This document shows positions 51,403 to 60,339 of a stretch of DNA of 64,000 nucleotides, one piece after another (the stretch's first letter is position 1; every line of letters begins with the position of its first letter). Made by a program: the position numbers and the translations under genes. Location: NCBI RefSeq assembly GCF_001613085.1, contig NZ_BDBR01000005.1, positions 186,001 to 250,000 on the forward strand, in the 5' to 3' direction. A model generated the notes under the pieces. That model made no database searches and was not told the DNA's origin. It saw only the letters and a list, made by a program, of their open reading frames with translations. Source of the stretch: Nocardia salmonicida NBRC 13393 (GTDB taxonomy: Bacteria > Actinomycetota > Actinomycetes > Mycobacteriales > Mycobacteriaceae).

Positions 51403-52092
51403 ATGGAACGATCCGCGGACCCCGACAGCGAGGGCGCGCTGCCCTCGATGGCACGCACCTCGCTGTTGCGCGACCTGCCTGCCACCCAGCGCGGACTGCG
51501 TACGCGGGACGCGCTGATCGCGGCGGGCCGGAAGGTGTTCGAGCGGATGGGATATCTCGATACCCGGCTCATCGACATCACCCAGGAAGCCCACTGCTCC
51601 TCGGGCACCTTCTACACCTACTTCGCGAGCAAAGAGGAGATCTTCGCCGCGATCCTCGAGCACGCCCAGGAAGACATGATGCATCCCGGGATGCCGCATG
51701 TGACAGGCGAGGACGATCCGGCCTCGATCATCGAAGCCGCCAACCTGGCCTACTTCGAGGCCTACAAGCGCAATGCGAAGCTGATGGGCCTGCTCGAGCA
51801 GGTCGCCCAGATCGACCCCGAATTCAGCAAGCTGCGCCAGCACCGTGCCGATGCCTTCATCGGCCGCAATGCCCGCGGCATCGCCGATCTCCAGCGACGC
51901 GGCCTGGCCGACCCCGATATCGATCCGATGCTCACCTCGCGCGCCCTCTCGGGCATGGTCAGTCGGATGGCCTTCAACTACTTCGTCATCGGCGACGGCG
52001 AGTTCGACGGCACTCGGATTCCGATGGAAGAAGTTGTCCACACCCTGTCGCGCCTGTGGGCCAACGCCCTGCGGATGCCGGTCACGAGCTGA
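51403..52092 (+). CDS. TetR-family regulator of the acyl-CoA block
   Basis: 229 residues. HTH at the N-terminus (TRDALIAAGRKVFERMGYLD...IDITQEAHCSSGTFYTYFAS), then an all-helical ligand domain. Lies 21 bp after the MDR gene, with only TATATAACTACACC between, so co-transcribed or from a weak promoter. The obvious candidate to bind the TTGACGTCAA palindromes at 44870 and 48263 and to respond to an acyl-CoA. Confidence 0.88.
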   Translation: MERSADPDSEGALPSMARTSLLRDLPATQRGLRTRDALIAAGRKVFERMGYLDTRLIDITQEAHCSSGTFYTYFASKEEIFAAILEHAQEDMMHPGMPHVTGEDDPASIIEAANLAYFEAYKRNAKLMGLLEQVAQIDPEFSKLRQHRADAFIGRNARGIADLQRRGLADPDIDPMLTSRALSGMVSRMAFNYFVIGDGEFDGTRIPMEEVVHTLSRLWANALRMPVTS

Positions 52093-52120
52093 CCGGCTCT
52101 CGCCGCCCACCAACGAAAAA

Positions 52121-52151
52121 ATCCCCTCACCGTGTACTTCGGTGAGGGGAT
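52121..52151. terminator. Terminator after TetR gene and tRNA cluster
   Basis: ATCCCCTCACCG / CGGTGAGGGGAT, a 12-bp stem with a 7-nt loop, A-rich on the left, so it can end both the plus TetR transcript and the minus tRNA transcript. Confidence 0.85.
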
Positions 52152-52157
52152 CGAAGG

Positions 52158-52231
52158 TGGCCAGAGCCGGGATCGAACCGGCGACCTACCGCTTTTCAGG
52201 CGGTCGCTCGTACCAACTGAGCTACCTGGCC
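52158..52231 (-). tRNA. tRNA-Phe(GAA)
   Basis: 74 nt cloverleaf: acceptor GGCCAGG, anticodon loop CTGAAAA (GAA), T-loop GGTTCGATCCC, discriminator A. Last of the Glu-Asp-Phe cluster, an order also found in mycobacteria. Confidence 0.97.
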
Positions 52232-52261
52232 GGAAGTACCGGATTGCTCTGGTACTACGTG

Positions 52262-52335
52262 CGACCCTGACGGGACTCGAACCCGCGACCTCCGCCGTGA
52301 CAGGGCGGCGCGCTAACCAACTGCGCTACAGGGCC
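52262..52335 (-). tRNA. tRNA-Asp(GTC), cluster copy
   Basis: 74 nt, identical to the solitary tRNA-Asp at 44709. Middle gene of the Glu-Asp-Phe cluster, so probably the ancestral copy. Confidence 0.97.
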
Positions 52336-52375
52336 ATGCATACCTGCAGTACTGCTAGACACAGTCCGAAGACTG

Positions 52376-52448
52376 TACCCCCTACGGGATTCGAACCCGC
52401 GCTACCGCCTTGAAAGGGCGGCGTCCTAGGCCGCTAGACGAAGGGGGC
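52376..52448 (-). tRNA. tRNA-Glu(TTC)
   Basis: 73 nt cloverleaf: acceptor GCCCCCT, anticodon loop CTTTCAA (TTC), T-loop GGTTCGAATCC. First gene of the minus-strand Glu-Asp-Phe cluster. Confidence 0.97.
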
Positions 52449-52539
52449 TCGTTCCGAATCTCTCCGGGGCGGCTTCAACGTTTCCGTTGGGAGCTCGCAT
52501 AGCTTATGACAGGTGTGCGCAGAGTTCCAAATCGCCTGG

Positions 52540-53211
52540 TCAGGCGCCCAAACCGAGGTCATCCAGACGTGCTTGCTCCCGCCAGCCCTCGGTGCGGAAA
52601 GTCTGAATCCACAGCGGGGTCGCCATCGCCTCCACGATAACCTCCAGCACCTCGGCGAAGCGGGCACGCAAGTCGGCGGCGGAACCGTTGGAGATGGGGT
52701 CGACCAGATAGCGCTGTCCGGCCAGCGCCGCGGACAGGGTTCGTGTGAAGCGGTCGGGGTCGGCGTCGGCGCGCAGCTGTCCATGGTCGATGGCGCGGAC
52801 CGCGAGCACGCGGGTGGCTCGGCCGACGATGCGTCCGCCGCCGTTGCCGGTGTCGCGATGGAAGTCGGGTTCGATCACGAGGCGGTACTCCGCTTGCACG
52901 ATGGTGTCGTGCTCGAGGCGAAGGGCGATCTCGTCGACCATGCCGTGCAGCACATCGAGCGGACCGAGGTCGGTACGCGCCAGCCAGCGCTCCGCGCAGA
53001 TCCGGTACCGCTCGACCGCGGTCTCGAGCACCGCGCGCGCCAGATCTTCCTTGGAGTCGAAGTGGAAGTACATCGCGCCCTTGGTGGCACGCGAACCTTC
53101 CAGAATGCGGTTGAGCGATGCCGCGGCATATCCACTCTTCCCGAACTCGACGGCCGCGGATTTGATTATTGCCGCGCGTGTCCGGCGCGCCCGCTCTTGC
53201 TGCCGTGCCAT
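52540..53211 (-). CDS. ScbR-like (gamma-butyrolactone receptor type) TetR regulator
   Basis: 223 residues from the ATG at 53211. HTH ARRTRAAIIKSAAVEFGKSG...LNRILEGSRATKGAMYFHFD with the KGAxYFHF signature common in ScbR/ArpA autoregulator receptors. The ligand domain includes PDFHRDTGNGGGRIVGRATR. No butyrolactone synthase or biosynthetic cluster is adjacent, so the receptor is orphan here and its ligand unknown. CTTTC-GGTAT-GAAAG (53290-53304), 79 bp upstream, is a candidate self-operator. Confidence 0.82.
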   Translation of the reverse strand: MARQQERARRTRAAIIKSAAVEFGKSGYAAASLNRILEGSRATKGAMYFHFDSKEDLARAVLETAVERYRICAERWLARTDLGPLDVLHGMVDEIALRLEHDTIVQAEYRLVIEPDFHRDTGNGGGRIVGRATRVLAVRAIDHGQLRADADPDRFTRTLSAALAGQRYLVDPISNGSAADLRARFAEVLEVIVEAMATPLWIQTFRTEGWREQARLDDLGLGA

Positions 53212-53941
53212 GCTCGAAACGCCTCCGAACCTTCTCGACGCCGACGGTCGAATACAGACCGCTGGTGCGAATTGTGGTTTTAATTCAAACTTTCGGTATG
53301 AAAGACTCGCGGTGCCTCGCACAGCGGCCCCGCCACCGGTGAGAACCGCCTCCTCCTGCGGCGACGTCTACCCCTTTGCCGTGAGTTCGCGCACCCATCG
53401 CGATCACCTCGGCCTGCAATCTGTCGATGAATTACGAAACGCCGCACCCTGCACCGGAGCCACGGAAAACGCGGCACCGGTGATTGTTTCGAAATTCACC
53501 AGGCGATCACCGTACCCGCATTCCCGAGGCGACACGCGGCGATTGGTGTACCTATCCGAACATCCGGTCCGGTTATCCACATCAGCAAACGAAGCGCAAC
53601 CGGAATGGTTAGTCCGGGTACGAATTCCGTAGGCGCGCAGCCCGGTTGACCGGCTCACCGGCACCGCCGAAGTTCGCCGAACGGTCGCGAGACCGGCGCC
53701 CATCGTGGACCACTCCATCGCTCCTGCACCCCAGCTTGTCGAAAGATGTTGCGATACAACAGTATTCGATAACCATACGCAACCCGTAGCGCGAACGGTG
53801 CTGGGCACCAGGTGTTTACCGAGAATCGTCGCGAACACCCCCGCCGTTACCAGCCGCCACCAGCGGCGATCAGACGCCCGCAACGCGACCGGGGGCCACG
53901 GTTCGGCCCTTCGGCACCGCGTCCGCTAGACTCCGCTGCGC
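53212..53941. other. 730-bp gene-free region
   Basis: Between the ScbR-like gene and tRNA-Lys. Visibly less GC-rich than the surroundings (for example the stretch around 53740-53790). Open frames on both strands lack ribosome-binding sites, family motifs and normal codon bias. It contains the candidate palindrome at 53290-53304 and a TAGACT -10 (53927-53932) ten bp before tRNA-Lys. Nothing else is recognised. Confidence 0.5.
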
Positions 53942-54017
53942 GCCCCTTTAGCTCAGTTGGTAGAGCTGGTGACTTTTAATCACTAGGTCGTAGGTTCGAG
54001 TCCTACAGGGGGCACCA
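53942..54017 (+). tRNA. tRNA-Lys(TTT)
   Basis: 73 nt plus an encoded CCA: acceptor GCCCCTT with AGGGGGC, D-loop AGTTGGTAGAG, anticodon loop CTTTTAA (TTT), T-loop GGTTCGAGTCC. Confidence 0.97.
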
Positions 54018-54155
54018 CCAACTATCACCGTGACCATCGTCACGTGGCGACGCGCCAAACGCAGACGCCGCCGAAACCGCCGGGTTCTTGCATCGATGCA
54101 CCTAATCTGAGCGCGACCCGGGCTCCCGGGCGCCCACAACCTCAGGCGGAGTGAG

Positions 54156-54743
54156 ATGACTTCCTTCGACGATTTGCTCTCCCAAGTACCCATCGCCCAG
54201 ATCGCCGACCAACTCGGCGTCGACCAGGCGACCGCGACGACGGCCGTGCAGGCCGCGCTGCCGACGCTGCTCGGCGGCCTCCAGGTCAATGCGTCCGAGC
54301 CTCAGGGCGCGGCGTCGCTGCTCGGCGCGCTCGACAATCACGGCGGCCTCGTCGAAGGTGACGGCGCGGTCGATCTCGGGCAGGTGGACGTCGGCGACGG
54401 CGAGAAGATCGTCGACAACGTCTTCGGCGACGAGAAGAACACTGTCATCAGCGCGCTCGGTGCGGGCGGTGGGACCGGCGGCAACGATCTGATCGGCAAG
54501 CTGCTGCCGATTCTGGCTCCAATCGTGCTCGCTTACTTGGCCAAGCAGCTCACCGGTGGCGGCGCCACGGCACCGCAGCAGACGCAGGCCTCCGGTGGCG
54601 GTCTCGGCGATCTGCTCGGCGGCCTACTCGGCGGCAGCAGCAATAGCGGCGGGCTCGGCGGAATGATCGGCGACGCCCTGTCGAAGAACGCGGGCGGTGC
54701 GCTGGGCAGCGTGCTCGGCGGCCTGCTCGGCGGCAAGCGCTGA
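54156..54743 (+). CDS. DUF937 protein
   Basis: 195 residues. N-terminal helical DUF937 motif (FDDLLSQVPIAQIADQLGVD, ATAVQAALPTLLGGLQ), NVFGDEKNTVISALG, then a Gly/Leu/Ser-rich C-terminus with LGDLLGGLLGG repeats (~145-190). Related proteins (YidB-like) are of unknown function. GGAG lies before the ATG. Single-gene unit ended by the hairpin at 54777. Confidence 0.85.
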   Translation: MTSFDDLLSQVPIAQIADQLGVDQATATTAVQAALPTLLGGLQVNASEPQGAASLLGALDNHGGLVEGDGAVDLGQVDVGDGEKIVDNVFGDEKNTVISALGAGGGTGGNDLIGKLLPILAPIVLAYLAKQLTGGGATAPQQTQASGGGLGDLLGGLLGGSSNSGGLGGMIGDALSKNAGGALGSVLGGLLGGKR

Positions 54744-54776
54744 GATGTTCATCTACGTGTAGTTAACGTCGCGGGG

Positions 54777-54804
54777 CCCGCAGCGATAGTCCCTATGCTG
54801 CGGG
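54777..54804 (+). terminator. Terminator after DUF937 gene
   Basis: CCCGCAGC / GCTGCGGG with inner ATAG/CTAT pairing and a TCC loop. Confidence 0.7.
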
Positions 54805-54816
54805 TCGAACGCCTAG

Positions 54817-54851
54817 ACTCGTCAGCAAGACCATCGGATCTACTGACGAGT
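54817..54851. promoter_or_regulatory. Inverted repeat upstream of desA1
   Basis: ACTCGTCAG (54817-54825) and CTGACGAGT (54843-54851), 9-bp perfect arms 17 bp apart, about 125 bp before the desaturase start. Could be paired sites for a regulator; mycobacterial desA1 is known to be controlled by the TetR-type MadR, but I cannot say this is its site. Confidence 0.4.
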
Positions 54852-54973
54852 TGTGGCGTTGCTCAACATCGTCGGAAAACCGCTCTGTTGCGTTTCGCAT
54901 CACACCTACGGTGCCGTAAGGTATGGCCGCATCGCGACGTTCGACCGCAAGCACGACAGCGAAGGGTTTTTAC

Positions 54974-55930
54974 ATGGCAAGGGATCTGACTCAACTCGAA
55001 CTGCTCACGGAGTTGGAGCCGGTTGCCGAGGAAAACGTCAACCGGCACATGTCGCTGGCCAAAGAATGGCATCCGCATGACTACGTCCCGTGGGACGAGG
55101 GCCGCAACTTCGCCGCCATGGGCGGCATCGATTGGGATCCTGAGCAGTCCAAGCTCAGTGAGGTCGCCAAGGCGGCCATGATCACCAACCTGCTCACCGA
55201 GGACAATCTGCCGTCCTACCACCGTGAGATCGCGGAGAACTTCTCCCAGGACGGCGCCTGGGGCACCTGGGTCGGTCGCTGGACCGCCGAGGAGAACCGG
55301 CACGGCATCGTGATGCGCGACTACCTGGTTGTCACCCGCGGCGTGGATCCGGTCGCCCTCGAAGAGGCGCGCATGATCCACATGACCAACGGCTTCGCCT
55401 CCCCCACCGAGGTCGACGCCGGCTTCCTGCACTCGGTCGCCTACGTGACCTTCCAGGAACTGGCCACCCGGGTGAGCCACCGCAACACCGGCAGGGTGTG
55501 CGACGACCCGATCGCCGACCGCATGCTGCAGCGCGTCGCGGCCGACGAGAACCTGCACATGATCTTCTACCGCAACCTCTGCGGCGCGGCGATGGACCTG
55601 AGCCCCGACCAGACCATCGAGGCGATCTCGCTGATCGTCGAGAACTTCCAGATGCCCGGCGCCGGGATGCCGAACTTCCGTCGCAACGGCGTGCTGATGG
55701 CCAAGCACGGCATCTACGACCTGCGTCAGCACCTCGAAGAGGTCGTGCAGCCGGTGCTCAAGAAGTGGAACGTCTTCGATCGCACCGACTTCACCGCACG
55801 CGGCGAGGCCACCCGTGAGCGCCTGGCCGGCTTCCTGGACAAGCTGGGCGAGGACGTGCTGAAGTTCGAGGAGCAGCGCGACCGGATGCTCGCTCGCGAA
55901 GCCAAGAAGCGCGAGATGGCCGTCGTCTAG
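54974..55930 (+). CDS. desA1: Acyl-ACP desaturase (DesA1-type)
   Basis: 318 residues from the ATG at 54974 (GAAGGG upstream). Ferritin-like di-iron enzyme: first ligand Glu in LTELEPVAEENVNRH region, TAEENRHGIVMRDYL (EENRH), and AADENLHMIFYRNL (DENLH) give the second Glu/His pairs. Introduces a double bond into long acyl chains, in mycolata for mycolic acid precursors. Downstream order (dusB, LCP protein, phoU) equals M. tuberculosis Rv0824c-Rv0821c. Confidence 0.95.
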   Translation: MARDLTQLELLTELEPVAEENVNRHMSLAKEWHPHDYVPWDEGRNFAAMGGIDWDPEQSKLSEVAKAAMITNLLTEDNLPSYHREIAENFSQDGAWGTWVGRWTAEENRHGIVMRDYLVVTRGVDPVALEEARMIHMTNGFASPTEVDAGFLHSVAYVTFQELATRVSHRNTGRVCDDPIADRMLQRVAADENLHMIFYRNLCGAAMDLSPDQTIEAISLIVENFQMPGAGMPNFRRNGVLMAKHGIYDLRQHLEEVVQPVLKKWNVFDRTDFTARGEATRERLAGFLDKLGEDVLKFEEQRDRMLAREAKKREMAVV

Positions 55931-55942
55931 GTTTCACCACGA

Positions 55943-55978
55943 AAGCGCCGCCCACCGGATTTCCGGTAGGCGGCGCTT
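55943..55978. terminator. Terminator after desA1
   Basis: AAGCGCCGCC-C-ACCGG / CCGGT-A-GGCGGCGCTT stem with an ATTT loop, followed by ctgtctg. Between convergent desA1 and the membrane protein ending at 55993. Confidence 0.85.
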
Positions 55979-55992
55979 CTGTCTGTCCGGGG

Positions 55993-56574
55993 TTACTTGA
56001 TCGGGAGGGCGCCGTCGGCACTGCCGACGTCGGTGATCTTCCAGTCCTTGCCCGCGTCGACGGTGATGTTGTAGGTCACCGTATTGCGCAGGCCGTCGGG
56101 ATTCTGCGCGTTGGTGGTGCTCACGTCGACGAAGGCGGCGACCTTGTAGACCTCGCCCTCCTGCGAGAGCACCTTGGCGGTGATCGGCGCCGCGGTGGAG
56201 GTCCACTTCAGCGGGATGATGATCTGCTCGAGCTTGTCGCCGGTGGCATCGAACTTGTTCGACAGTTCGGGGGAGGTACCGGCCTTGAGCTTGGCGACCC
56301 AGGCGTCGACGTCCTGATAGTTCAGGGTGGCCGAGCCGATGGAGTAGTCGAGCGCGATCTGCTCGGCCTTCGCGTTGTCGGCCGCCTGGTCCTTCATGTC
56401 GGAGATCTCCGAGCGCGCCGAGCCGAGCAGCACGCCGAGCACGAGGGCGATGATCGCGAGGACGGCGATCACGGCGCCGCCCACCAGCGACGAGACGCGC
56501 ACGGCGACCGTGCCTTTGGTGGGCGTGGCAGGGGATTTCGTCAGGTCGGTGGCGCCTTCGTTGCTTTCGGCCAT
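55993..56574 (-). CDS. Mce-associated-like membrane protein
   Basis: 193 residues from the ATG at 56574 (GGAG upstream). One helix near the N-terminus (VSSLVGGAVIAVLAIIALVL, ~28-50), then an exported domain (IALDYSIGSATLNYQDVDAW...FDATGDKLEQIIIPLKWTST...VYKVAAFVDVSTTN) with the shape of Mce-associated (Mas/OrphMas) proteins that stabilise Mce lipid importers. No mce operon is adjacent, so it would be an orphan member. Divergent from dusB. Confidence 0.75.
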   Translation of the reverse strand: MAESNEGATDLTKSPATPTKGTVAVRVSSLVGGAVIAVLAIIALVLGVLLGSARSEISDMKDQAADNAKAEQIALDYSIGSATLNYQDVDAWVAKLKAGTSPELSNKFDATGDKLEQIIIPLKWTSTAAPITAKVLSQEGEVYKVAAFVDVSTTNAQNPDGLRNTVTYNITVDAGKDWKITDVGSADGALPIK

Positions 56575-56777
56575 GGGGTCTTCTCCGATTACGTGGGGAC
56601 AGCGCACCGCCGGAGGCGACGATGCCAGCAGCGTAAGGCTACTGAGGTTTCGGAACCGTTCCGGACACGGCGTAGCACGTAAACGGTGGCGGCGGGGTCG
56701 CAGTGGCGGCGATGACCCGGTGATAAGCGCTCGGACGCGAGATCGATCACATCGGGGCGGATGAGACAATCATTCGC

Positions 56778-57932
56778 GTGACTACCACGCTGCCCCAGGC
56801 GCCCACCGCGCTGCGGATCGGGCCCTACCCGGTCGACCCGCCGGTTGTGCTCGCGCCGATGGCGGGCATCACCAACCGCGCCTTCCGCAGGTTGTGCCGG
56901 GAGTTCGGTAGCACGACCTCGATCTACGTGTGCGAGATGATCACCGCACGCGCGGTGGTCGAGCGCAACGAGAAGACGCTGCACATGATGTCGTTCGACG
57001 ACGACGAGCATCCGCGCTCGATGCAGCTCTACGGTGTGGATCCCAAGACGCTCGGCGAGGCGGTGCGGATCATCGTCGGCGAGGGCTGGGCCGATCACAT
57101 CGACCTCAACCTCGGCTGCCCGGTGCGCAAGGTGACCAAGCTCGGTGGTGGTTCGGCGCTGCCGTACAAGCGCAGGCTGTTCGCCAATATCGTGCGCGAG
57201 ATGGTGGCCGCGGCCGAACCGGCGGGCGTGCCGGTGACCTTCAAGTTCCGCATCGGCATCGACGACGACCACCACACCTACCTCGACACCGGCCGCATCG
57301 CCGAGGCCGAGGGCGCGGCTGCCGTGGCGCTGCACGCGCGCACCGCCGCCCAGCTGTACTCGGGCGCGGCCGACTGGTCGGCCATCGCACGGCTCAAGGA
57401 AACCGTCACTTCCATCCCGGTGCTCGGCAACGGCGACATCTTCACCGCCGACGACGCGCTGCGGATGATGAACGAGACCGGCTGCGACGGCGTGGTCGTC
57501 GGCCGCGGCTGCCTCGGTCGGCCCTGGCTCTTCGCAGAACTCAGCGCGGCCCTGCGTGGCGAGCCGATCCCGGAGGGGCCCACGCTCGGCCGCGTCGGGG
57601 AGATCCTGGTGCGCCACGCCACCCTGCTCACCGAGCACGACGGTGAGGACAAGGCCATGCGCGATATCCGCAAGCACATGGCCTGGTACCTGATGGGTTT
57701 CCCGGTCGGCTCGCAGCTGCGGCGCAGCTTCGCCACCGTGTCGAAGCTGTCGCAGATCGAGGATCTGGTCGGACAGCTCGACCCCACTGTGCCGTTCCCC
57801 ACCGACGCGCTCGGCCCGCGCGGGCGGCAGGGTTCGCCGCAGACCAAGGTCGTGCTCCCCGAGGGCTGGCTCGACGACCCGGAGGACGACACCGTTCCGG
57901 CCGCGGCCGATGTGATGCACAGCGGCGGCTGA
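56778..57932 (+). CDS. dusB: tRNA-dihydrouridine synthase
   Basis: 384 residues from a GTG. FMN-dependent TIM barrel: VVLAPMAGITNRAFRRLCRE, catalytic Cys in DHIDLNLGCPVRKVTKLGGG, LHARTAAQLYSGAADWSAIA, VLGNGDIFTADDALRMM and GRGCLGRPWLF. Reduces uridine in the tRNA D-loop. Matches Rv0823c in the same position. The 242 bp to the next gene (57933-58174) hold no gene I can support. Confidence 0.95.
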   Translation: MTTTLPQAPTALRIGPYPVDPPVVLAPMAGITNRAFRRLCREFGSTTSIYVCEMITARAVVERNEKTLHMMSFDDDEHPRSMQLYGVDPKTLGEAVRIIVGEGWADHIDLNLGCPVRKVTKLGGGSALPYKRRLFANIVREMVAAAEPAGVPVTFKFRIGIDDDHHTYLDTGRIAEAEGAAAVALHARTAAQLYSGAADWSAIARLKETVTSIPVLGNGDIFTADDALRMMNETGCDGVVVGRGCLGRPWLFAELSAALRGEPIPEGPTLGRVGEILVRHATLLTEHDGEDKAMRDIRKHMAWYLMGFPVGSQLRRSFATVSKLSQIEDLVGQLDPTVPFPTDALGPRGRQGSPQTKVVLPEGWLDDPEDDTVPAAADVMHSGG

Positions 57933-58174
57933 TCAGGCGCCGATAACGGGTCGACATCAATTCGTAAGCCGTCGCTGTTTCGGCCGACCGCACCCGCTCG
58001 AACAGGGCTTTCCTGAGCCTGGCGAACCTTCTCGATCAATTCGTCGGCGATTCCGGTGTGCACTGGAGTGGCCACTCGTGGCGGAATCGTTATCATTGCG
58101 GGATCGTTCGACTCTGGTTCGATCGGAGCCGGGCGATGACGCGCAGGCTGCGCCAGATAGAGGAGTGAGGTTCG

Positions 58175-60253
58175 TTGGTGGGTGACGATCGGCGCGGGCG
58201 CACGCCCCGGCCTGGAAATCGCGCCCCCTGGGAGCGTTATCCGACGGCCGAACCCCCCGAGCAACCGGATACCGGCTCTCGACGTTCCCGGCACGCGGAC
58301 GCGACGCCCGACGCCGGGACCGCCGCGCCGCTGACGGTGGCCGATCTGGTCAACCGCGTCGACAGCGAACGCACCAGGCGCGGCCGACGGGTGCCCCCCG
58401 CAGAAAGCGCCGAGCCCGGCTCGCGCGCGGGCCGTCGAGCCCGCGAACAGGCGCCGCGGCCCACCCCACGTCCCGACATCGCACCCCGCACCGACGGCTC
58501 CCCCGTCGTCGACGACATCGCGGGTAAGCCACCACACCGCGCCGAATCCCCCGCCGACCGCACCGCGACCACCGCGATACCCGCCCAGGCGAAAGAGCAG
58601 GCACGCAAGGCTCCCCCGGCGCGGCGCGTGGCCGCCGAATCGATCGATCCGCCCACGGACATCCTGCCGACGGTCGACACCGCGGAGCCCGAGCGCGCCA
58701 GGCCGGTGAAGACCGCCTCCGCCGCACCGCCGCGTCGTCCGGGCGCCGAAGGTCGGCGTAACAAGCAGGCTCGGATGGCGGGCCGGGTCACGCTGACGTT
58801 CGTGGCGGTGCTCGCCCTCGTCATCACCGGCGGCGGCTGGAGCTACCTACAGGCCACCAACAGCAGCTTCACCCAGGTCGACGCCCTCGGCGGCGGCGCC
58901 TCCGGCGATGTGCTCGACGGCGATATGCAGCTCGGCGACGAGAACTACCTCATCGTCGGCACCGACACCAGAGCGGGCGTCAACGCCGACATGGGCGCGG
59001 GCTCGGCCGCCGACACCGAAGGCGCTCGCGCCGACACGGCGATGCTGGTGCACATCCCGAAGAACCGCTCACGGGTAGTTGTCGTGTCGTTCCCGCGCGA
59101 CCTCGACGTCACCAGGCCGCAGTGCGCCGGGTGGGACAACGAGAAGGCCACCTACACCGAGCAGAAATTCCCCTCCGCCATCGGCGACAAGCTCAACGCG
59201 GTGTACGCCCTCGGCGGGCCGCGCTGCCTGGTGGATGTGGTCCGCAAGATGTCGGGCCTGACCATCGGTCACTTCATCGGCATCGACTTCGCCGGCTTCG
59301 AGGCCATGGTCGATCAGATCGGCGGTGTCGAGGTGTGCTCGACCAAACCGATCATCGACGGCGTACTCGGCACGGTGCTCGAGAGCTCGGGCAAGCAGCG
59401 CGTCACCGGCGAAACCGCACTCAACTATGTCCGCGCCAGGCACGTGATCGGCGAGGAACGCAGCGACTACGACCGCATCCACCGGCAGCAGCAGTTCCTG
59501 GCGGCGCTGCTGCGCGGCGCGTTGTCGGGCAAAGTACTGCTCGATCCGGCCAAGTTACAGGGCTTCGTCGAGGCATTCCGTCAGCACACCTTCGTCGACG
59601 GCGTCGGCACGCAGGATCTGATTCTGCTCGGCCGGTCGCTGCAGAAGGTCAACGCGGGCGCTGTCACCTTCATCACCGCGCCCACTGCCGGTACCACCGC
59701 CTACGGCAACGAGATTCCCCGTGAGTCCGACATCAAGGCGATCTTCCGCTCGATCATCGATGATCAGCCGCTGCCCGGTGAGGAAACCGCGCCGCCGGTG
59801 ACGAGCTCGAGCGAGGCGCCGCCGACCCAGGCGCCCAAGCTCTTCGCCGTCAGTCCCGGCTCGGTCTCGCTGCGGATCTCGAACGGAACCGGCCGCACCG
59901 GCGTAGCGCAACAGGCCGCGAACAAGCTCTCCAACATGGGTTTCGGGATCTACAACGTCGGCAACTACCCCCAGGGCAGCGAATCCACCGTGGTCCGCTT
60001 CTCCACCGGCAACGAGGCCGCGGCCGCCACCGTCGCGAGTTCGATTCCCGGCGCGATGCTCGAACGCGCGGATGACCTCGACGGAATCATCGAGGTCATC
60101 CTGGGTTCGAACTACGCCGGACAGGTCCGCACCCCGGCCTCGGTCGGCACCGAAATCCCCGACGTGGGCACCGGCAAACCGATCACCGCGGCGCCGGTAA
60201 CCCTGCCGTCCGACCTCGAACACATGAACGCGGCCGACACCAGCTGCGACTGA
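58175..60253 (+). CDS. LCP-family cell-wall ligase with LytR_C domain
   Basis: 692 residues from a TTG (GTG at 58178 equally possible; GAGG upstream). Long basic cytoplasmic N-terminus (~200 residues), one helix (VTLTFVAVLALVITGGGWSY), then an LCP domain (YLIVGTDTRAG, VVVVSFPRDLDV, KLNAVYALGGPRCLVDVV, NYVRARHVIGEERSDYDRIH) and a C-terminal LytR_C domain (SLRISNGTGRTGVAQQAANK). LCP enzymes attach arabinogalactan to peptidoglycan in mycolata. Corresponds to M. tuberculosis Rv0822c. Confidence 0.9.
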   Translation: MVGDDRRGRTPRPGNRAPWERYPTAEPPEQPDTGSRRSRHADATPDAGTAAPLTVADLVNRVDSERTRRGRRVPPAESAEPGSRAGRRAREQAPRPTPRPDIAPRTDGSPVVDDIAGKPPHRAESPADRTATTAIPAQAKEQARKAPPARRVAAESIDPPTDILPTVDTAEPERARPVKTASAAPPRRPGAEGRRNKQARMAGRVTLTFVAVLALVITGGGWSYLQATNSSFTQVDALGGGASGDVLDGDMQLGDENYLIVGTDTRAGVNADMGAGSAADTEGARADTAMLVHIPKNRSRVVVVSFPRDLDVTRPQCAGWDNEKATYTEQKFPSAIGDKLNAVYALGGPRCLVDVVRKMSGLTIGHFIGIDFAGFEAMVDQIGGVEVCSTKPIIDGVLGTVLESSGKQRVTGETALNYVRARHVIGEERSDYDRIHRQQQFLAALLRGALSGKVLLDPAKLQGFVEAFRQHTFVDGVGTQDLILLGRSLQKVNAGAVTFITAPTAGTTAYGNEIPRESDIKAIFRSIIDDQPLPGEETAPPVTSSSEAPPTQAPKLFAVSPGSVSLRISNGTGRTGVAQQAANKLSNMGFGIYNVGNYPQGSESTVVRFSTGNEAAAATVASSIPGAMLERADDLDGIIEVILGSNYAGQVRTPASVGTEIPDVGTGKPITAAPVTLPSDLEHMNAADTSCD

Positions 60254-60339
60254 CCGCGCTGACCTGCCACGACACTGCCATGCGGCATTAACCCACTGTT
60301 GGGTGACAGGGATCCGGGTACCCACTAGGGTCAGCAATC

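Noticed and set aside
53404..53883. 159-codon minus-strand frame in the gene-free region
   Set aside because: No ribosome-binding site, no family motif and atypical amino-acid composition; not reported as a gene.
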